DNA of 64,000 nt from Desulfobacula sp. (lineage in GTDB: Bacteria > Desulfobacterota > Desulfobacteria > Desulfobacterales > Desulfobacteraceae), in the NCBI RefSeq assembly GCF_014237455.1, contig NZ_JABZFL010000041.1, positions 1 through 64,000 on the forward strand, written 5' to 3'. Shown one piece after another: positions 53,574-61,888 of this stretch. The translations under genes and the position numbers were made by a program. Below the pieces are notes generated by a model. The model saw only the letters and a program-made list of their open reading frames with translations. It was not told the DNA's origin and searched no databases. Within the stretch, counting starts at the first letter, position 1. Each line of letters starts with the position of its first letter.

Positions 53574-54635
53574 ATGACAGTATTAGAACAGACCATCCAA
53601 TCTATCTCTAAAACACTCAATGAGGACGCATTCCATGCGGCCAAGGAACGACTTGCCAACCAGGCCAAGCCAGCCGGAAGCCTGGGAGTCATGGAAGATA
53701 TCTCTGCAAGGCTTGCAGCCATCAAAGGCACCATTGATGTGAAACTTTCCAATAAGAGAATCGTTACCTGTGCCGGTGACCACGGGGTGACCCAGGAAGG
53801 GGTCAGTCTTTTCCCGTCTGAAGTCACCCCTCAGATGGTATATAATTTTGCAAACAACGGAGCATCAGTCAATGTGATTGGAAAGCATGCTGGAGCCATT
53901 GTAAAAGCAGCTGATCTGGGGGTTAACCATGACTTTGAACCCGACCTTCCCATATTTCATAAAAAAGTAAGATATGGGACAGCCAATTTTACAAAAGAAC
54001 CTGCCATGACCCGGGAAGAGGCTATTTTATCCATTGAAGCGGGGATTGAAATTGTAAATGAACTTGATGCAGAGACTCCTGTTGATCTCCTGGGAACCGG
54101 TGACATGGGGATCGGCAACACAACCCCGTCTTCTGCCATCATTGCAGCCTTTTCCGGCATTGAAGTTGAAAAACTTACGGATCGCGGCACCGGCATAGAT
54201 GATCAGGCCTTGAAAAACAAAATTGCCGTTATAAAAAAAGGCCTTTCCCTTCACCAGCCTGATCCCGATGACCCCATTGATGTTCTGTCAAAAGTCGGCG
54301 GCCTTGAAATCGGCGGCATTGCCGGTCTTGTCCTGGGAGCTTCTGCCAGAGGCATTCCCGTCATCTGTGACGGGTTCATCTCCACTGCCGGGGCCTTGAT
54401 TGCCTGCGAACTTGCACCTGCTGCAAAAAAGTATCTCTTTGCCAGCCACAAATCTGTGGAAATGGGTCACAGGTTCATGCATGAAAAACTTGGACTTGAC
54501 CCCTTGATTGATTTAAAATTCAGACTGGGAGAAGGAACGGGTGCTGCGGTCTGCATGGAGCTTATGGATCTTTCTACAAGAATTCTGGCAGACATTAAAA
54601 CCTTTGAAGAAGTGGGAATCAATGACGCCCAATAA
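53574..54635 (+). CDS. cobT: Nicotinate-nucleotide-dimethylbenzimidazole phosphoribosyltransferase CobT
   Basis: A 353-aa enzyme that makes alpha-ribazole phosphate from a lower-ligand base and nicotinate mononucleotide in the last steps of cobalamin assembly. It has KPAGSLGVMEDI near residue 31, GDHGVTQEGVSLFPSEVT, GDMGIGNTT, and the catalytic Glu in RLGEGTGAA near the C-terminus. Length is standard. SD is GAGGAG. It is a single-gene unit under its own riboswitch. In anaerobes the base attached may be another benzimidazole or a phenolic. Confidence 0.96.
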   Translation: MTVLEQTIQSISKTLNEDAFHAAKERLANQAKPAGSLGVMEDISARLAAIKGTIDVKLSNKRIVTCAGDHGVTQEGVSLFPSEVTPQMVYNFANNGASVNVIGKHAGAIVKAADLGVNHDFEPDLPIFHKKVRYGTANFTKEPAMTREEAILSIEAGIEIVNELDAETPVDLLGTGDMGIGNTTPSSAIIAAFSGIEVEKLTDRGTGIDDQALKNKIAVIKKGLSLHQPDPDDPIDVLSKVGGLEIGGIAGLVLGASARGIPVICDGFISTAGALIACELAPAAKKYLFASHKSVEMGHRFMHEKLGLDPLIDLKFRLGEGTGAAVCMELMDLSTRILADIKTFEEVGINDAQ

Positions 54636-54671
54636 GAATTAACAGTATCAAGCCATGGCAATGTCTGTCAT

Positions 54672-54688
54672 GGCCTGATATTCAGGCC
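54672..54688. terminator. Hairpin between convergent cobT and hydrolase genes
   Basis: GGCCTGA-TAT-TCAGGCC is a perfect 7-bp stem ending one base before the hydrolase stop. GCCATG/CATGGC pairs just upstream. No clear T-run exists, so it may be a weak bidirectional terminator. Confidence 0.5.
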
Positions 54689-55495
54689 TTAATTACCCCT
54701 GGCCTTTAATATAAAATCGTGGATTTTCCCCTGAAGGATCTTTTCTCCTGTATCCATAATATCGTTATGCCCGCAATCTTTTATCTCAACCAGTTCTTTT
54801 TCTCCTTTGAAATTCAAAATTTGCTGACGGGCAAAATGAATCGGAATAATATCATCATTAATGCCATGAAAGAGGATGGCCGGTGTCCGGGTTTGTCCGG
54901 CCCAGGTGTGAGCTAAAAATTTATGTTTCATTAAAAATTTAACCGGCAGCCAGAAATAATGATGCTGGCCAACCTGTGCAATGGAGGTATATGGAGAAAT
55001 AAGAATCAAACCTTTGATATCGGTTCGGGTTGCTATCCATGTGGCCACTCCGGTTCCCAGGGACTCCCCCATAAGATATACGGACAGGTTCTCCTGATCC
55101 TTTCTTTTGATATGAAAAATCAGCTCAAGCGCCTGTTTAAGAAAAATGGCTTCACCAGGCGTATTTAAATCTTTCCCATAGCCAGGGTATTCAAATACAA
55201 CCAGATTGGAATTAAACTCCTTTAAAAAATCCAGAAAATAGACCCTATCGCATGCGTTGCCGGCATTTCCGTGGAAAATGATAATCCAGGAGTCAGGATC
55301 TGATTTTGTCTTAAGATAGTAACGGATATCCCCGACTGTTTCTGCCCTGGCATTGCGCTGCTCCATTTCAGGGCAGTTCCCAAATGGGGTGGGGCCGGGG
55401 AAAAATAAAAGTTTGTCCTGAAAAAAATAGAGTACAACCAGAATAAGACTGTAGCACACGATGCCAAAGCTGATTACCTGTATGATTAATTTCAT
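54689..55495 (-). CDS. Membrane-anchored alpha/beta hydrolase (BEM46/ABHD13-like)
   Basis: A 268-aa protein with one N-terminal transmembrane helix (residues 5-25) and the KLLFFPGPTPFGN-type linker of this group. The catalytic serine is in GESLG, the acid in GINDDIIP and the histidine in CGHNDI. HGNAG supplies the oxyanion hole. It probably acts at the membrane as an esterase or lipase; the substrate is unknown. It stands alone. Confidence 0.85.
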   Translation of the reverse strand: MKLIIQVISFGIVCYSLILVVLYFFQDKLLFFPGPTPFGNCPEMEQRNARAETVGDIRYYLKTKSDPDSWIIIFHGNAGNACDRVYFLDFLKEFNSNLVVFEYPGYGKDLNTPGEAIFLKQALELIFHIKRKDQENLSVYLMGESLGTGVATWIATRTDIKGLILISPYTSIAQVGQHHYFWLPVKFLMKHKFLAHTWAGQTRTPAILFHGINDDIIPIHFARQQILNFKGEKELVEIKDCGHNDIMDTGEKILQGKIHDFILKARGN

Positions 55496-55578
55496 TTACA
55501 ATTTCTATTGCAATCATAGCCGTGTTGTCAACAAGGATTTAAAACCATTTAACCCTGCCATCAAAAAAAATAATTATT

Positions 55579-56259
55579 TCATGCAAAGCATTCTCCGTCC
55601 TGGACCTTGATACTTCTGGTTGCATAGGCCTTAATGTCCTGATTATGGGTTACAACAATAACCGTATGCCCGTCTTTATTTAAAGATTGTAACAGCAGCA
55701 TAATCTCTTCGGCAGTTTTTGAATCCAGATTTCCTGTGGGTTCATCTGCCAGGATAATGGGAGGTTTGTTGACAATGGCCCTTGCAACAGCCACTCTTTC
55801 CTGCTCTCCGCCTGACAGTTGATCCGGCAGCCGATGGGACTTGGCCCCAAGCCCGACCCGGTCAATCATTTCTAAGGCCATCTGGTTTTTGATCTTCTTT
55901 TTCTGACCTGTGACCGCCATGGGAAGTTTAACATTTTCCAGCACTGTCAGATAGGGTATGAGCTGAAAAGACTGAAAAATAAATCCAATATACTCACTCC
56001 TGAAATCAGCCCGCTGTTCAGCGGTTAAAGAATAGAGATCAAGGGAATCCACAAGGATCTGGCCCTCTGTCGGGTGATTAAGCGCCCCCATGATGGATAA
56101 CAGCGTACTCTTACCTGAGCCGGACTGTCCCATAATGGCAATGAATTCCTCATCATCAATAAAAAAATCCATCTGTTTAATGGCATCTACTTTGATGTCG
56201 CCACTTTGATATATTTTTTTCAATCCGTGAATTTCGATTAAATGATTAACCTGTGTCAT
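55579..56259 (-). CDS. LolD/MacB-type ABC ATPase of the metal-associated operon
   Basis: A 226-aa ATPase with Walker A GQSGSGKSTLLSI, signature LSGGEQERVAVARA, Walker B IILADEPTGNLD and H-loop VVTHNQDIKAY. This class powers FtsX-fold permeases that move lipoproteins or drugs, or drive extracytoplasmic mechanics, and does not import. It is last in a five-gene operon with its FtsX-type permease 20 bases upstream. Confidence 0.9.
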   Translation of the reverse strand: MTQVNHLIEIHGLKKIYQSGDIKVDAIKQMDFFIDDEEFIAIMGQSGSGKSTLLSIMGALNHPTEGQILVDSLDLYSLTAEQRADFRSEYIGFIFQSFQLIPYLTVLENVKLPMAVTGQKKKIKNQMALEMIDRVGLGAKSHRLPDQLSGGEQERVAVARAIVNKPPIILADEPTGNLDSKTAEEIMLLLQSLNKDGHTVIVVTHNQDIKAYATRSIKVQDGECFA

Positions 56260-56279
56260 TTTTATTTTCTTTCTAATTT

Positions 56280-57440
56280 TTAAAGCGCTCTTAATGCCTC
56301 GCTCGGGTCCATGTTACTGGCTTTAAAGGCAGGGTAAAGGCTTGCCAGAAGGCTTAAAGCCACAGCCATAAATATGGAGACGATCCCTAAGTTTGCGTTA
56401 ATTCCGGCAAACGCACCATCTTTGATCATAACGGGAATAATACCGTATGCAATCAGGTTTCCGATGACAAATCCCAGGATACCGCCAATGATACCCAGCA
56501 GCATAGCTTCCAGCAAAATAATCTGCATAACATGCCCACTTCTGAACCCGATGGCCCTGAAAATTCCGATTTCCCTTGTTCTCTCGTTAACCGATCCCAT
56601 CATGGTGACCAGGACCAGCAATGAGCCGATGAGAATCACAATAATAGATACACCCAGGCTGAAGGATTTAAACATATCAATGGACTGCATTTTGGACATG
56701 ACGGCCTGCTTCATGGCGGTCACTTTTGCATTGGGAAATTTTTCTGCAATCTGTAATGTCATTTCCGAGATGGGACATCCCTGGCAAAAGGCAGATATCT
56801 CAACCATTGAGAGCTTGTCCTCTTTTCCTAAAAGTCTCTGACTGGCACCTAAGCTTGCAATAATGGCATCATCCTCTGAAGCACCTGTGGGTTTTAAAAT
56901 CGTTGCCACTTTAAAGGAGTTGCCTGAAAGATTTATGATACCACCTGTTTTAAACCCCAAAAGGGTTGCTATCTGAGACCCCAGCATTACCTCGTTTTCT
57001 TTTTCAGGAAAGGTGCCGCCGGTTTTATGCCACCAGGTTTTCAAGGCCAGTTCTTCTTCAAACAACACTCCCATTAACAGAACGTTTTTACCATTTACCG
57101 TGACAGGCCCCAAAACTTTAGGCGCTATAATAGAAAGGTTTTTATAATTTTTTATGGTTTTGATGTCCTCCAGCTGTTCCTGGTCAAATTCTCGGACCTT
57201 GTAACTGACACCCCCCACATCAATACCACCGTAATTGAGTGACAGGTTCTCACTTTTAGGAACCATGACAATATTGGCGCCGAACTGATTGAGACGCTCC
57301 TCAATATTCCGGGTCATGGTTTGGGTAATGGAAAGAAGAGTGACAACCGTTGAAATACCGATCACAAGACCCAACACCAGAAAAAACATTTTTCCTTTTC
57401 TACGTTTAATATTTCCAAAAGAGATATTATGAAGCTTCAA
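56280..57440 (-). CDS. FtsX/MacB-type ABC permease
   Basis: A 386-aa protein with an N-terminal TM, a ~220-residue periplasmic MacB-core domain and three C-terminal TMs (FtsX fold; NERTREIGIFRAIGFRSGHVM is the conserved coupling region). The periplasmic domain contains CQGCP, a Cys pair that could bind metal. It overlaps the preceding gene by 14 bases and works with the downstream ATPase. Confidence 0.88.
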   Translation of the reverse strand: MKLHNISFGNIKRRKGKMFFLVLGLVIGISTVVTLLSITQTMTRNIEERLNQFGANIVMVPKSENLSLNYGGIDVGGVSYKVREFDQEQLEDIKTIKNYKNLSIIAPKVLGPVTVNGKNVLLMGVLFEEELALKTWWHKTGGTFPEKENEVMLGSQIATLLGFKTGGIINLSGNSFKVATILKPTGASEDDAIIASLGASQRLLGKEDKLSMVEISAFCQGCPISEMTLQIAEKFPNAKVTAMKQAVMSKMQSIDMFKSFSLGVSIIVILIGSLLVLVTMMGSVNERTREIGIFRAIGFRSGHVMQIILLEAMLLGIIGGILGFVIGNLIAYGIIPVMIKDGAFAGINANLGIVSIFMAVALSLLASLYPAFKASNMDPSEALRAL

Positions 57441-57867
57441 GTTCTTCCTCCTCTTTTTTCATTGTATTCTGATGCTGACGATGGTTGACCTGATTGAGCA
57501 GGGTTACATTCAAATTAGGCTGCTCAAACTTTGCCGTGATCTTGGAAAGGTTGACCAGACGCCGATCATAGGTAACAACAAGACGTGTGGTATGCTTGTT
57601 TGTAACCGTGTTTTTCACCCCTTGAATCGTATTGATCCCTGTAATAACACTCTCAGGCCAGGTTGAATCCGATTCCAGCTTAAAAATCGCATCATCCAAA
57701 TGACGCGTAGCCATATAAGAAATTGCCTGGGGAACCGTCACAACACTCAGTCCCACGATAATAACCAAAGATACGATCACTGCGATGGTGCCAAATCCCA
57801 AGCCTCTTTTCCTTATCCCAAGGACTTTCTCTCTTTTCTCTCGATATTTTTCCGGATCATATGCCAT
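57427..57867 (-). CDS. Membrane-anchored HMA-like small protein without CxxC
   Basis: A 146-aa protein with a basic N-terminus, one TM (about 26-48) and a ~70-residue periplasmic domain whose pattern (WPESVITGINTIQGVKNTV, then TTRLVVTYDRRLVNLSKI) fits the beta-alpha-beta fold of heavy-metal-associated domains. The metal-binding CxxC is absent. It overlaps the permease gene by 14 bases and so is translationally coupled. It may be a structural adaptor between the permease and the CxxC protein encoded at the operon's start; inference. Confidence 0.6.
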   Translation of the reverse strand: MAYDPEKYREKREKVLGIRKRGLGFGTIAVIVSLVIIVGLSVVTVPQAISYMATRHLDDAIFKLESDSTWPESVITGINTIQGVKNTVTNKHTTRLVVTYDRRLVNLSKITAKFEQPNLNVTLLNQVNHRQHQNTMKKEEEELEAS

Positions 57868-57893
57868 ATAAACACCCTTTATCTAAGCCATTT

Positions 57894-58036
57894 AGTGCCT
57901 GATCGAAAATTTGAAAATTTTTCCGAGTACAAGGCGGGCTTTTAATTTTTACCGGAGGAATACATTTAGTATTTCGAGGATAAAAATTAAAAGCCAACGC
58001 AGTAATCGGGGAAATTGGCGATTTTCGATGGGCACT
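57894..58036. repeat. 143-bp miniature inverted-repeat element
   Basis: The ends are near-perfect inverted repeats: AGTGCCTGATCGAAAAT (from 57894) against the complement of ATTTTCGATGGGCACT (to 58036). A central stem GGCTTTTAATTTTTA pairs with TAAAAATTAAAAGCC around GGAGGAATACATTTAGTATT. Arms of this kind recur in deltaproteobacterial genomes as I recall. The right end overlaps the TAG stop of the DUF2318 gene, so the element lies inside the operon and is transcribed. Confidence 0.75.
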
Positions 58037-58505
58037 ATTTATACTTGCAATACCATGCGTTAGTATTAATATCCTGCATAGAGATCACAAGATTATCCCC
58101 ATCGACCACCCGCATTAACGGAGCCGGGTTGCATCCGCCTTTGACTTCATTGATCCTGTCCGTGGCAAACCGTCTGCCGCAATTGGTACAGACCATGACA
58201 TTGCCATCCTGGACATATCCTTTACCGGAGCGATAGCAGACATCACAGGAATCAATGGCAGCACGGATTACCCCATCAGTACTTTGAACCAGAAAAAAGT
58301 CTACCAGGGTCCCGTCATCTGACTTTGTTTTAAAATAATGCGCCTTTCCGTCATTCACTTCATTTATAGGAATATAGACATTTCCATCTTTGGGCTTCAA
58401 GGTTTTGAATTTGCTCCCAAAAAGTGCATAAGCATTTGAACCTGCTAAAAGCAGTATCAAAAGGATCATAAATCCAGCGAGTATTTTCTGATATAATTTC
58501 ATCAT
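58035..58505 (-). CDS. DUF2318-family exported metal/Fe-S protein
   Basis: A 156-aa protein with an N-terminal membrane anchor or signal (about 7-27) and the DUF2318 core. Cys87 and Cys90 (CDVCYRSGKGY), Cys106 and Cys109 (CTNCGRRF) and Cys125 (GGCNP) form the metal site. DUF2318 proteins accompany FTR1/P19-type iron uptake and FtsX-type ABC genes in other bacteria; FTR1 and P19 are absent here. Its stop codon overlaps a repeat element. ATG at 58505 (MMKLYQ) has AAGGA; the longer frame to 58565 lies in the upstream gene. Confidence 0.85.
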   Translation of the reverse strand: MMKLYQKILAGFMILLILLLAGSNAYALFGSKFKTLKPKDGNVYIPINEVNDGKAHYFKTKSDDGTLVDFFLVQSTDGVIRAAIDSCDVCYRSGKGYVQDGNVMVCTNCGRRFATDRINEVKGGCNPAPLMRVVDGDNLVISMQDINTNAWYCKYK

Positions 58506-58519
58506 TCTTTTCCTTAGGA

Positions 58520-59029
58520 TTAAAGAGTTTCTGTTGGTTGAGAAACGCCCGGAAGTGAACAGCATGAGCCGGAAGGCGGTGCTATCCGGCCGGGTGAACC
58601 TTGATTGTTATTGCTGTTTGGAGGGAGCCCACCGGCACTGCAGCAACTGCCGCCGCCAGATGAAAACCCGGTTCTTTTGGATTCAATATAGGCAAAAGAT
58701 TCTTTTTGTGAGATGGCATCAACCGTTTCCAGTTTCCCAGGATAACCGATGTCAAAAAGTGTCTGGGTTATTTTCTCAGCCGTTAACGGTGCGACAAAAT
58801 CTACTGCAATCAATTTTCTGAATAAATTTGCGCCCATGCCTGAATACCCTTCCAAAGGCGTAAGCCCTGCATTGATCGTGGGAAAGCATCCCCCGCAGGA
58901 CAGACTGTCTATTTTCAGAACTACCCGGCTTAAATTTCGGATCTGGGATTTTTCTGCCATGACCCATCCTGCCATTAAAACCAGAGCCAATACAACAGAA
59001 CAAAAGATAATACGCTTTGTTTTTTTCAC
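58520..59029 (-). CDS. Exported heavy-metal-associated (HMA) protein with Cys-Cys tails
   Basis: A 169-aa protein with an N-terminal signal (IIFCSVVLALVLMAGWVMA). An HMA domain follows with the metal-binding CGGC at 45-48 in DSLSCGGCFPTINAGL. The C-terminal third is Gly/Ser/Pro-rich and carries two Cys pairs (GGSCCSAGG; SGSCCSLPG) that could bind extra soft metal. GTG at 59029 has GGAGG five bases before it and is taken as the start; the frame opens at a TTG at 59041 inside that SD. First gene of the operon, 14 bases before the DUF2318 gene. Confidence 0.8.
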   Translation of the reverse strand: MKKTKRIIFCSVVLALVLMAGWVMAEKSQIRNLSRVVLKIDSLSCGGCFPTINAGLTPLEGYSGMGANLFRKLIAVDFVAPLTAEKITQTLFDIGYPGKLETVDAISQKESFAYIESKRTGFSSGGGSCCSAGGLPPNSNNNQGSPGRIAPPSGSCCSLPGVSQPTETL

Positions 59030-59081
59030 ATTATCCTCCAAGTGTTTAAGTGTTTTTTTAGCAATCTACTTCCACCTATAA

Positions 59082-59097
59082 ATCAAGACCCGTGCCA
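59082..59097 (-). promoter_or_regulatory. Sigma-54 promoter of the HMA-DUF2318-ABC operon
   Basis: Read on the minus strand: TGGCACGGGTCTTGAT. TGGCACG-N4-TTG is the full consensus except A for C after TTG. Transcription would start near 59071, about 42 bases before GTG. The adjacent two-component system has a sigma-54-type regulator. Confidence 0.78.
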
Positions 59098-59196
59098 ATG
59101 GTTCAATTTGATTGGATTAAATTCTAACAGATTGAAAAGATAAGAAATTATTTGATTGTGAGCGAGAAAAGCCCACCTAAGAAAAAATTGATTCGA

Positions 59197-59228
59197 AGAC
59201 TATTCCACATACAAATGTAGAATAGTCT
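59197..59228. promoter_or_regulatory. 32-bp inverted repeat between regulator and metal operon
   Basis: AGACTATTC (59197-59205) pairs perfectly with GAATAGTCT (59220-59228); ACAT/ATGT extends the inner stem. It is about 125 bases upstream of the expected start of the operon, a good enhancer distance. It also lies seven bases after the regulator's stop and could be its terminator (T-run eight bases further on). Both are possible. Confidence 0.5.
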
Positions 59229-59234
59229 ACAATC

Positions 59235-60575
59235 TTACAGGCCATACTTTTTCAGTCGGTATAAAAGAACGTGTCTGGGAATTTTTAACAATCTGGCAGC
59301 TTCCGACCGATTTTGCCCAGCCTTTTCAAGGGCTTTTAAAATATAACTTTTTTCAATATCCTCCAGAGCAATCCCTTCATTAGGAATTACAGGAGTAAGG
59401 GGTAACACCAATGATTTATGATCAAGCAACTGAAGATCTTCAGGCTCAATCACCGTCTTTTTCCTTAAAATAATACATCGTTCGACAATATTCTGCATCT
59501 CCCTGATATTCCCCGGCCATTGATAAGCATTTAGTACCTCCAGGGCTTTGGGAGAGAAAAAAACATCCCGGGGCGCATCAAATTTCTTTAAAAAGTGCTT
59601 TACCAGAGCAGGAATGTCTTCGATTCGCTCCCTTAACGGCGGGATAAATAAAGGGATCACACTCAACCTGTAATATAAATCCTCCCTGAATTCTCCCTGG
59701 ACAATCTTTTTTTGAAGGTTTAGGTTAGTGGCTGCAACAATCCTGATATCTAGAGTCTTTACCCTTTCCGATCCCACGGGCTGGACTTCTTTTTCCTGAA
59801 TAGCCCTTAATAATTTGACCTGGATATCGGTTGCCAGCTCTCCTATCTCATCTAAAAAAAGTGTCCCGCCGGAAGCAGTCTGGAAATGGCCTTTCCTGTC
59901 TTTTATGGCACCGGTAAAAGATCCTTTCACATGACCAAAAAGCTCACTTTCTAATAATCCTATCGGAATAGCCGCACAATTGACAGCAACCATGGGGCCA
60001 TTACTTCGGGGGCTGTTCTGATGAATCAACCGTGCCAGAACTTCTTTACCGGTACCGGATTCACCGGTAATTAAAACCGTTGCCTCACTGTTTGCAGCCC
60101 TGGATGCCGTATCCAGCAACTCTTTCATGACTGAACTGGCTGACACAATGCCTTCCGTACCGGTAAGGCGATTAATTTCATTTGCCAGCAGCTTTGTTTT
60201 TGAACGTAACTTCTTAAGTTCCAGTGCCTTCTTACAGGACAAAATAAGGGTATCCCGATCAAACGGTTTGGTGATAAAATTAAAAGCGCCCTTATGCATA
60301 GCCTGAACAGCCATTTCAATGGATCCGAATGCCGTCATGATAATCACTGGGATATCGGGTGCGTCTTCTTTTATTTTTCCTAGAATATCAAGCCCGTTCA
60401 TATCCCCTAATTTAACATCAGTCACCACAAGATCCGGAGAGGTTGTTTTAAAATATTCAAGCCCCTGTCCGCCCGAAGCTGCTGTTACAACATTAAACCC
60501 TTTTTCGGTCAGGTTGTATTCTGTGACCCGTCTTAAACTTTGATCATCATCAATTAATAATATGACTTCAGACAT
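59235..60575 (-). CDS. NtrC-family sigma-54-dependent response regulator
   Basis: A 446-aa regulator with a receiver domain (LLIDDDQ at the N-terminus; phospho-acceptor Asp in LVVTDVKLGDMNG; FITKPFDRD). The AAA+ domain has Walker A GESGTGKEVLARL, the sigma-54 loop as GSFTGA, and Walker [12 protein letters not shown]. The Fis-type HTH ends NRSEAARLLKIPRHVLLYRL. ATG at 60575 overlaps the histidine kinase gene by eight bases; the open frame to 60656 has a non-family N-terminus. The expected target is the metal operon immediately downstream. Confidence 0.9.
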   Translation of the reverse strand: MSEVILLIDDDQSLRRVTEYNLTEKGFNVVTAASGGQGLEYFKTTSPDLVVTDVKLGDMNGLDILGKIKEDAPDIPVIIMTAFGSIEMAVQAMHKGAFNFITKPFDRDTLILSCKKALELKKLRSKTKLLANEINRLTGTEGIVSASSVMKELLDTASRAANSEATVLITGESGTGKEVLARLIHQNSPRSNGPMVAVNCAAIPIGLLESELFGHVKGSFTGAIKDRKGHFQTASGGTLFLDEIGELATDIQVKLLRAIQEKEVQPVGSERVKTLDIRIVAATNLNLQKKIVQGEFREDLYYRLSVIPLFIPPLRERIEDIPALVKHFLKKFDAPRDVFFSPKALEVLNAYQWPGNIREMQNIVERCIILRKKTVIEPEDLQLLDHKSLVLPLTPVIPNEGIALEDIEKSYILKALEKAGQNRSEAARLLKIPRHVLLYRLKKYGL

Positions 60576-61701
60576 GTTTGATACTCTCATTATTTCCAAG
60601 TGTTTTTTCAGGCAAAAATATTGAAAAAGCTGCACCGCCAAGGGTTGATTCTTCAATAAATATTTTTCCCCCTAAGCTTTCAACTATCCTTTTTGAAATA
60701 GAAAGTCCAAGCCCTGTTCCCTCTTCCTTGAATGTCACAAATGACTGGAACACCTTTTCAAACAAGCCTTCATCTATCCCGGGTCCATCATCTGAAATAC
60801 GAATGAGACACCCCCTTTCATATTTACCAAGTTCAATAATGATTCTGCCGTTTTTTTCAACGGCATCAACGGCATTGATCATAATATTCATCAAAACTTG
60901 AATCATGGCGGCTTCGTCTGTCACAAACTCCTTCTCTTCGGGTTCCGTCTGAATGGAAACCCGGATGGATTTCTCCTCCAGTCCCGCTTCAAGCAGTAAG
61001 ACCACCTGGTTTATAATTTTTCCAACCGGTTCCTTTCTCACTTTGTCATGTTGCTGTTGGCCCCTGCAATATTTCAGGACATCTTCCACTGAATGATTCA
61101 GCCTTGAAATTTCAGAGCGCATAATTTCAATAAATTCATGTTTTGGATGATTCTCAGGCACCTCATCTGCCAGGATTTCAGCTGCCCCCTTTATGGAAGC
61201 CAAAGGGTTTTTTATTTCATGGGCAAGAGATGCCGACACATGGGCCAGCAGGGAAAGCTTTTGACTTTCTCCCAATTGTTTTTCTGCTTCTACAAGCTGG
61301 GAAGCCTGATCGTGAAGACGTTTATACGATCCAGCCAATTTTTCCGAAAGATTCTTATATTTTCCCTTTAATTTATTCTCCCTGCTTGAAATAAGCCCGA
61401 TCACAACCCCGGCAGCAAGATAAAATAATATTTCCGACAATTCACTGTAGTAAGCTTCCGGTCCCCTTGCCCAGAACATGTAAAGATGAGGGACAAATGC
61501 CATACAGGAAAGAACAGCAAGACAAATCCCTCCCCGTAAACCATACAAAATGGCACCGATAGCAATGGGAAAATAGCATAGCCTCCGATAAGTATCATGG
61601 TAAAAAATCATGTGTCCAGGGGTAAGGGTGTGAAGGACACCAATCACCACAACAAAAACCAGCAGCAAAAAAAATAAGAGGCGTTTCATATTTGGTTTCA
61701 T
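60568..61701 (-). CDS. Membrane sensor histidine kinase, NtrB/ZraS-like
   Basis: A 377-aa kinase. Residues 1-105 hold about four hydrophobic helices with little periplasmic loop. A coiled segment follows, then HisKA with the phospho-accepting His in SLAHEIKNPLASIKG, and the HATPase (NIMINAVDAVEKNG; SDDGPGIDEG; GTGLGLSISKRIVE). The signal is probably sensed in or near the membrane. It is translationally coupled with the regulator. The genomic partner suggests metal or envelope stress; inference. Confidence 0.9.
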   Translation of the reverse strand: MKPNMKRLLFFLLLVFVVVIGVLHTLTPGHMIFYHDTYRRLCYFPIAIGAILYGLRGGICLAVLSCMAFVPHLYMFWARGPEAYYSELSEILFYLAAGVVIGLISSRENKLKGKYKNLSEKLAGSYKRLHDQASQLVEAEKQLGESQKLSLLAHVSASLAHEIKNPLASIKGAAEILADEVPENHPKHEFIEIMRSEISRLNHSVEDVLKYCRGQQQHDKVRKEPVGKIINQVVLLLEAGLEEKSIRVSIQTEPEEKEFVTDEAAMIQVLMNIMINAVDAVEKNGRIIIELGKYERGCLIRISDDGPGIDEGLFEKVFQSFVTFKEEGTGLGLSISKRIVESLGGKIFIEESTLGGAAFSIFLPEKTLGNNESIKHV

Positions 61702-61888
61702 AATAAATCCAAGGGGGTCAAAGTCGTATTATATTTATCAAATATGAACTTTTCAAGAACCAATTTATATTTTTCCTTAATAAAAAGCTGTTATTTTATT
61801 CTCAGAACATCCAAAATAACTGGAATTAAAACAATAATACTGTTAAAAAAGAACTATAACAAATAACATTTAACCCTCAAGGAGGCAG

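Noticed and set aside
59060-59078. Second sigma-54-like box (TGGAAGTAGATTGCT on the minus strand)
   Set aside because: GG and GC are nine bases apart instead of ten; the site at 59082-59097 is better.
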